This document shows, one piece after another, positions 6,101-7,496 of a DNA stretch of 7,496 bases. The notes under the pieces were generated by a model. It saw only the letters and a list, made by a program, of their open reading frames with translations, was not told the origin of the DNA and made no database searches. Positions within the stretch are counted from its first letter, which is position 1; each line of letters opens with the position of its first letter. The stretch is from Methanobacteriota archaeon. GTDB taxonomy: Archaea; Thermoplasmatota; Poseidoniia; Poseidoniales; Thalassarchaeaceae. The stretch spans positions 1 to 7,496 of the forward strand of contig NYST01000027.1 in NCBI GenBank assembly GCA_002683155.1. The letters run 5' to 3'. Position numbers and translations under genes: made by a program.

Positions 6101-7496
6101 TCGTCATAATGGGAGGGGGGGGCGTGAGATAGTAAACGCGTGCGTGGCCCGCGCTAGTTCCAGTGCCGTCATTACCTTGAGCACCGATCACGACCCGATC
6201 ACCGGCCGAGTTCATGGAGACAGATTGCCCAGAGGCGTCATTTGCTGCTTCCCCATCGATGTCTACGCCGAGCTGTGACCAAGAACCAGATGCGTATTCA
6301 TAGATGCGTACGTGGCCCGCGTTAGATGCAGTGCCGTCATTGCCCCAAGCACCGATCGCGACCCGATCACCGGTAGAGTTCATGGAGACAGAATAGCCAG
6401 AGGCGTCACTTGCTGCTTCCCCATCGATGTCTGCGCCGAGCTGTGACCAAGAGCCGGATGCGTATTCATAGATGCGTACATGGCCCGCGCCAGATGTAGC
6501 AGTGCCGTGTCCATTGTTATACGCACCGATCGCAACCCGATCACCGGCCGAGTTCATGGAGACAGAATGCCCAGAATAGTCAATGGTTGCCTCCCCATCG
6601 ATGTCAGAGCCGAGCTGTGACCAAGAACCGGATGCGTATTCATAGATGCGTACGTGACCCGCGTTTGATGCAGTGCCGTCATTGTTATACGCACCGATCG
6701 CGACCCGATCACCGGCAGAGTTCATGGAGACAGAATGCCCAGAATTATCACTTGCTGCCTCACCGTCAATGTCAGAGCCGAGCTGTGACCAAGAACCGGA
6801 TGCGTATTCATAGATGCGCACGTGGCCTGCGGACGTGCCAGTGCCGTCATTACCAGGAGCACCGATAGCGATCCGGTCACCGGCCGAGTTCATGGAGACA
6901 GATCGCCCAAAATTATCACCTGCTGCCTCACCGTCAATGTCACTACCAAGCTGCTGGGCAATCCCGTTCAAGGCAGCGGTATCGTTCAAGGAAACGAAGG
7001 TACCGTGAATTGATGGTCCTGAGCCGCCGCCCAGGATAGATGTTCCAGCGGAGGATTTACCCCAACAGATTGTGGAGGCATTTGTCAAAAGAGTACCACA
7101 AGTAGCACCTGCACCAGCAGAAAGTAAGCCGAATCGAGGTGGCTGTGGTCCTGAATATTGAGATCCTGTTCCTGCTAAGTCAACAAGAAGTGGAGAAGAT
7201 GAATTCGTGCCTGTGAATGAGCTATTGCCCAATGTCATGGTGGTAGAGTCGCCATTGTCTCCCCAACAATATGCTGCGCCGGTAGATGTGGCTATACATG
7301 TATGATCATCACCGGTAGTCACTTCAGATACAATCATTGAACCAAGAGAAACTCGGGCAGGAGTGCGTACAATACCGCCTTCCTCAAGGCTGAATCCGGC
7401 ATGAATCACGATATTATCCAACCATGCATCATTGAATCCAGAAGAACCGCCTTGATTAATACCTATAAATGCAAGTTCATGAGTTCCGGCGGTGAA
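1..7496 (-). CDS. Giant modular extracellular/surface protein, internal fragment (partial at both ends)
   Basis: A single minus-strand frame stays open for at least 2,498 codons (7496 to 3), and every stretch of its translation is recognisable repeat-domain sequence. Modules in order are: jelly-roll tail, 2 RCC1 blades, 5 FG-GAP-like repeats, 9 RCC1 blades, TSP3-like calcium loops, a propeller, one TSP3 motif, one He_PIG-type Ig domain, an SBBP-like propeller, and five He_PIG-type Ig domains. The composition (Ser/Thr/Asn/Asp-rich, many N-x-S/T sites, cysteines in short-range pairs) suggests export and glycosylation. The signal peptide and any C-terminal anchor lie outside the window. No catalytic motif is seen, so a role in adhesion, ligand binding or surface scaffolding is inferred from the architecture alone. 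Internal ATG codons exist, but none is a supported start because homologous domain sequence continues to the window edge. The frame and coding status are very secure; the function is not. Confidence 0.96.
114..386 (-). other. Putative Ig-like domain 4 of 5 (He_PIG type)
   Basis: Window residues 2371-2461. It starts 'GIGLTYPTGSLTLENGTTM', has core 'LPAGLNFGLTNGTIWGTPT' and ends 'ASFTITIEILEP'. The 'NGTIWGTPT' form is, to my knowledge, frequent in giant surface proteins of Marine Group II archaea. Its first third is a close duplicate of domain 5 at both protein and DNA level, with a 273-bp period. Confidence 0.9.
387..665 (-). other. Putative Ig-like domain 3 of 5 (He_PIG type)
   Basis: Window residues 2278-2370. 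The core is 'LPYGLAFNSTTGCFEGTPL', with the usual I-S/I-W replaced by C-F-E. The Cys probably pairs with the one in 'VRECPV' on the first strand. It ends with 'AHNSGGTTIVYVSINITG', the common N-S-G-G-T closing hairpin of this family. Confidence 0.87.
666..935 (-). other. Putative Ig-like domain 2 of 5 (He_PIG type)
   Basis: Window residues 2188-2277, beginning 'TAPTLSYPSS' with core 'LPLGLTIDQSNGTISGTPV' and end 'TTITLVIKEP'. One cysteine pair in 'VACNTWGACG' probably forms a local disulfide on the penultimate strand. The repeat layout matches neighbouring copies; a structural stalk or binding role is inferred. Confidence 0.88.
936..1184 (-). other. Putative Ig-like domain 1 of 5 (He_PIG type, divergent)
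   Basis: Window residues 2105-2187. The core 'LPNGLSFNTDYGRITGNPT' has Asn where the family usually has Thr (G-N-P instead of G-T-P). It is followed by 'GTYWLNYTVQG' and closes with 'QITFGVSP'. The N-terminal half ('VYTDRRPGSMVNHYSEFGSW') is atypical and carries two adjacent arginines, so this copy is the most divergent of the tandem set and marks the switch from propeller to Ig stalk. Confidence 0.8.
1185..2792 (-). other. SBBP-like beta-propeller (at least five recognisable blades, long insertions)
   Basis: Window residues 1569-2104 contain blade cores of the SBBP type (a strand, then D/N-x-x-G-x-x-x-W): 'LSKRSANGTMLWVHG', 'VQFDSDGQIIWRDF', 'VRLNSTGTPLWMRTG', 'FSFDSTGQPEWLQL' and 'ARLDGSNGTPIWVDM', near 2580, 2375, 2120, 1905 and 1615. 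Several are followed by the matching second half, such as 'ALDANDKPILLF', 'VVSPDGNITFSG' and 'DVKSDGGVILATRL'. The region 1400-1200 ('FGVVDFGPDSNDNPFILQ') may be a degenerate sixth blade. Blade spacing is irregular because of loops rich in Asn, Ser and Tyr. Cysteines come in close pairs (GCSNN/NNCNA, YCSGN/ACSDH, RCTNN/DYCSS). Family knowledge: SBBP propellers occur in exported bacterial and archaeal proteins, usually without known activity. No enzyme motif is seen. Confidence 0.75.
2793..3041 (-). other. Putative Ig-like domain (He_PIG type), single copy
   Basis: Window residues 1486-1568 begin 'TAPLIYSNP', pass through 'LPAGLTLNPSTGVISGTPS' and end in 'WTGTIEIKITP'. The core L-P-x-G-L-x-L/F-(N/D)-x-x-(T/N)-G-x-I-x-G-x-P is the hallmark of putative Ig (He_PIG-type) domains in prokaryotic surface proteins. 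Length is 83 residues, slightly shorter than the tandem copies further on. It links the isolated TSP3 motif to the SBBP-like propeller and is most like Ig copies 2 and 4 at the C-terminal end. Confidence 0.88.
3042..3077 (-). other. Isolated TSP3-type calcium motif (linker)
   Basis: Twelve residues, 'DIDSDGICDNLE', match the 'DTDSDGICNHLD' motif of the main TSP3 stretch. The two share an exact 12-nt block (plus strand ACAAATTCCATC at 3054-3065 and 4227-4238). The isolated motif separates the Cys-free propeller from the following Ig domain and probably acts as a calcium-stabilised hinge. Confidence 0.75.
3081..4154 (-). other. Probable seven-bladed beta-propeller (sialidase/BNR-like blades, no Asp-box seen)
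   Basis: Window residues 1115-1472 show seven similar motifs about 50 residues apart, each a hydrophobic strand, a D-x-(S/N)-(G/N/D) turn, and a second strand with aromatic residues: 'LSYSGELYFGG', 'LEHQDGITYWAG', 'VDASNRMYIAD', 'AQDNGTVHHLWW', 'VDSNGVAHIAFY', 'LDASDRVHLAWN' and 'DLRTNKSFIMVN'. Approximate positions are 4100, 3950, 3785, 3650, 3495, 3340 and 3195. The 'D-x-x-G-x-x-H-(I/L)-A' form is common in sialidase-like and related prokaryotic propellers. The canonical Asp-box (SxDxGxTW) is not apparent, nor are sialidase catalytic residues, so this is probably a binding or structural propeller. The module has no cysteine, unlike its neighbours. Blade count is inferred from motif spacing. 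Confidence 0.65.
4155..4505 (-). repeat. Thrombospondin type 3-like calcium-binding repeats
   Basis: Window residues 998-1114 hold a chain of acidic calcium-loop motifs: DTDFDGTIN, DEDDDDDGVLD, DTDNDGMPN, DDDNDGWSD, DTDSDGICN and DDDGDGWSD. Scattered cysteines (ECAS, SSCS, TNCD, GICN, NECE) probably pair between loops, as in TSP3 wires. Two DxDGWSD units are spaced exactly 120 bp (40 residues), with matching DNA at about 4195-4218 and 4315-4338. Family knowledge: these motifs bind calcium and give a rigid or extended linker in secreted proteins. The module connects the RCC1 propeller to the next propeller, and seawater-level calcium would keep it loaded. Confidence 0.88.
4449..4467 (-). repeat. 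GAT trinucleotide tract encoding an Asp run
   Basis: The plus strand has five CAT units in a row from 4451, continuing in ATC phase. On the coding strand this is a GAT run giving the Asp block of 'DEDDDDDG' in the TSP3 region. Unit gain or loss would keep the frame and only lengthen or shorten the acidic loop. Confidence 0.75.
4506..6095 (-). repeat. RCC1-type beta-propeller, block B (9 blades)
   Basis: Window residues 468-997 contain nine RCC1 blades. Each has a C-W-G motif, with the Cys codon first bases at 6035, 5858, 5648, 5468, 5273, 5114, 4940, 4757 and 4622. Spacing is therefore 59, 70, 60, 65, 53, 58, 61 and 45 residues. Each has a partner Cys upstream, usually 9 residues before (8 in blade 1, 12 in blade 2), for example 'HACAILDNHQVQCWG'. 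Blades 1, 3, 4, 6 and 9 keep the G-x-L-G turn after CWG; blades 5, 7 and 8 have lost it. Blades 3 and 4 share 'NEMGDN', typical of a longer RCC1 subtype. RCC1 propellers mediate protein or ligand binding; here the disulfides suggest an oxidising extracellular setting. Nine blades exceed one seven-bladed ring, so either two blades are peripheral or they pair with block A. Confidence 0.92.
5382..5585 (-). repeat. DNA duplicate in RCC1 blades 3 and 4 (NEMGDN segment)
   Basis: The plus-strand segment ATTATCTCCCATTTCGTTGG occurs at 5382 and again at 5565, 183 bp apart, and encodes 'NEMGDN' in two adjacent blades. Surrounding sequence is more diverged, so this is either a local duplication partly eroded or a strongly constrained loop. 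Confidence 0.75.
6111..6122 (-). other. Proline linker encoded over a C8 homopolymer
   Basis: Four consecutive proline codons join the FG-GAP array to the second RCC1 block. The plus strand has GGG, A, then eight consecutive G (6115-6122), so the coding strand has an in-frame run of eight C. The linker probably forms a short stiff spacer between propellers. Such a tract is prone to polymerase slippage and to sequencing-length errors. The same frame continues on both sides with good domain sequence, so the length shown here is the in-frame one. Confidence 0.8.
6123..6953 (-). repeat. Five tandem FG-GAP-like repeats (integrin-type propeller blades)
   Basis: Window residues 182-458 are five repeats starting with Q-L-G: R1 6953-6786, R2 6785-6618, R3 6617-6444, R4 6443-6276, R5 6275-6123. 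R1, R2 and R4 are 168 bp; R3 is 174 bp because of two extra codons in its loop. Each reads roughly 'QLGxDIDGEA', 'SVSMNS(A/T)GDRVAIGA', a variable loop, then 'AGHVRIYEYASGSWS'. R1 keeps the family signature (NFGRS...IAIGAPG); later copies replace FG with SG and GAP with GAY, GAW or GAQ. R5 diverges at its end into 'ARVYYLTPPPP'. Family knowledge: FG-GAP blades build calcium-linked propellers used in adhesion. The copies share long identical DNA blocks, so the array is young or homogenised, and it appears richer in GC than the flanking sequence. Confidence 0.9.
6289..6818 (-). repeat. Exact 20-bp block repeated four times within the FG-GAP array
   Basis: The plus-strand 20-mer GATGCGTATTCATAGATGCG occurs at 6289, 6457, 6631 and 6799 (spacing 168, 174, 168). 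It encodes the R-I-Y-E-Y-A-S strand. Identity extends well beyond this block in most pairs, including the 'gagttcatggagacaga' block shared by all five copies. Silent positions have not drifted, which indicates recent duplication or gene conversion. Confidence 0.9.
6954..7352 (-). repeat. RCC1-type beta-propeller blades, block A (2 blades)
   Basis: Window residues 49-181 hold two RCC1-like blades. The first contains 'TTGDDHTC' and, nine residues after that Cys, 'CWGDNGD' (Cys codon at 7268-7266). The second contains 'SAGAGATC' and, ten residues later, 'CWGKSSAG' (Cys codon at 7067-7065). The order G-x-x-H/A-x-C, about 9-10 residues, then C-W-G, is that of secreted prokaryotic RCC1 repeats, where the two cysteines probably form a disulfide. 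Two blades cannot close a propeller, which normally has about seven. The block stops where the FG-GAP array begins at 6953, and RCC1 blades resume at 6095, so blocks A and B may have been one array that was split. Confidence 0.85.
7378..7496 (-). other. C-terminal end of a jelly-roll/concanavalin-like domain (partial)
   Basis: Window residues 1-40 contain 'GTHELAFIGINQGG' followed by 'FNDAWLDNIVIHAG'. The pattern of a Gly-Thr-H-x-L strand, a Gly-rich loop, then (D/N)-x-A-W-L/I-D-N-I/V and a closing strand is typical of the last strands of beta-sandwich jelly-roll modules in secreted proteins (MAM/concanavalin-like and related carbohydrate- or ligand-binding folds). Only the end is visible, so the family cannot be fixed. 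It is followed by a short linker (EEGGIVRTPARVSLGS) and then the first RCC1 blade. Confidence 0.5.

Noticed and set aside
6587..6868. Plus-strand open frame across the FG-GAP array with an internally repeated translation
   Set aside because: It is the antisense image of the 168-bp repeats. The repetitive His/Arg-rich translation resembles no family, while the minus strand gives clean FG-GAP blades.
6276..6953. Regular repeats that could suggest a CRISPR array or other noncoding satellite
   Set aside because: The unit is 168 bp, in frame, and encodes FG-GAP blades throughout; there are no short direct repeats with unique spacers.
1..7496. Internal ATG codons as possible starts of separate genes
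   Set aside because: They lie inside continuous repeat domains with no upstream stop, so nothing supports initiation there.

Overview
The whole window lies inside one protein-coding gene on the minus strand. Codons fall on plus-strand triplets beginning at positions 3, 6, 9 and so on. No in-frame stop was found between 7496 and 3, so at least 2,498 codons are open, with both the start and the stop outside the window. Reading the minus strand from 7496 downward gives a coherent mosaic of repeated extracellular domains. I see no tRNA, rRNA, CRISPR array, insertion sequence, promoter, terminator or second gene.

Order of modules, N- to C-terminal (window residue 1 is the codon at 7496..7494): the tail of a jelly-roll-like domain (7496-7378); two RCC1 blades (7352-6954); five FG-GAP-like repeats of 56-58 residues (6953-6123); a proline linker over a C8 tract; nine RCC1 blades (6095-4506); a thrombospondin-type-3-like calcium-binding stretch (4505-4155); a probable seven-bladed propeller (4154-3081); a single isolated TSP3 motif (3077-3042); one putative-Ig (He_PIG-type) domain (3041-2793); a second propeller of SBBP-like blades with irregular spacing (2792-1185); and five tandem He_PIG-type Ig domains, the last cut by the window edge (1184-3).

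The protein is rich in Ser, Thr, Asn, Gly and Asp, has many N-x-S/T sites, carries paired cysteines within individual blades, and contains DxDxDG calcium loops. This is the profile of a very large secreted or surface-anchored protein, probably an adhesin or binding scaffold. No catalytic domain is visible. Propellers and Ig modules usually mediate binding and spacing, and calcium-loaded TSP3 segments stiffen such stalks.

The combination of He_PIG domains with 'NGTI(W/S)GTP' motifs, DxDxDGWSD repeats and Cys-containing RCC1 blades in a giant protein resembles surface proteins of marine planktonic archaea (Marine Group II, Candidatus Poseidoniales). Bacteria with large modular surface proteins (Bacteroidota, Myxococcota and relatives) remain possible, and no taxonomic marker is present. 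The most unusual part is the FG-GAP array. It sits between two RCC1 blocks, appears richer in GC than its neighbours, and its copies are nearly identical at the DNA level, which suggests a recently acquired or recently amplified cassette.
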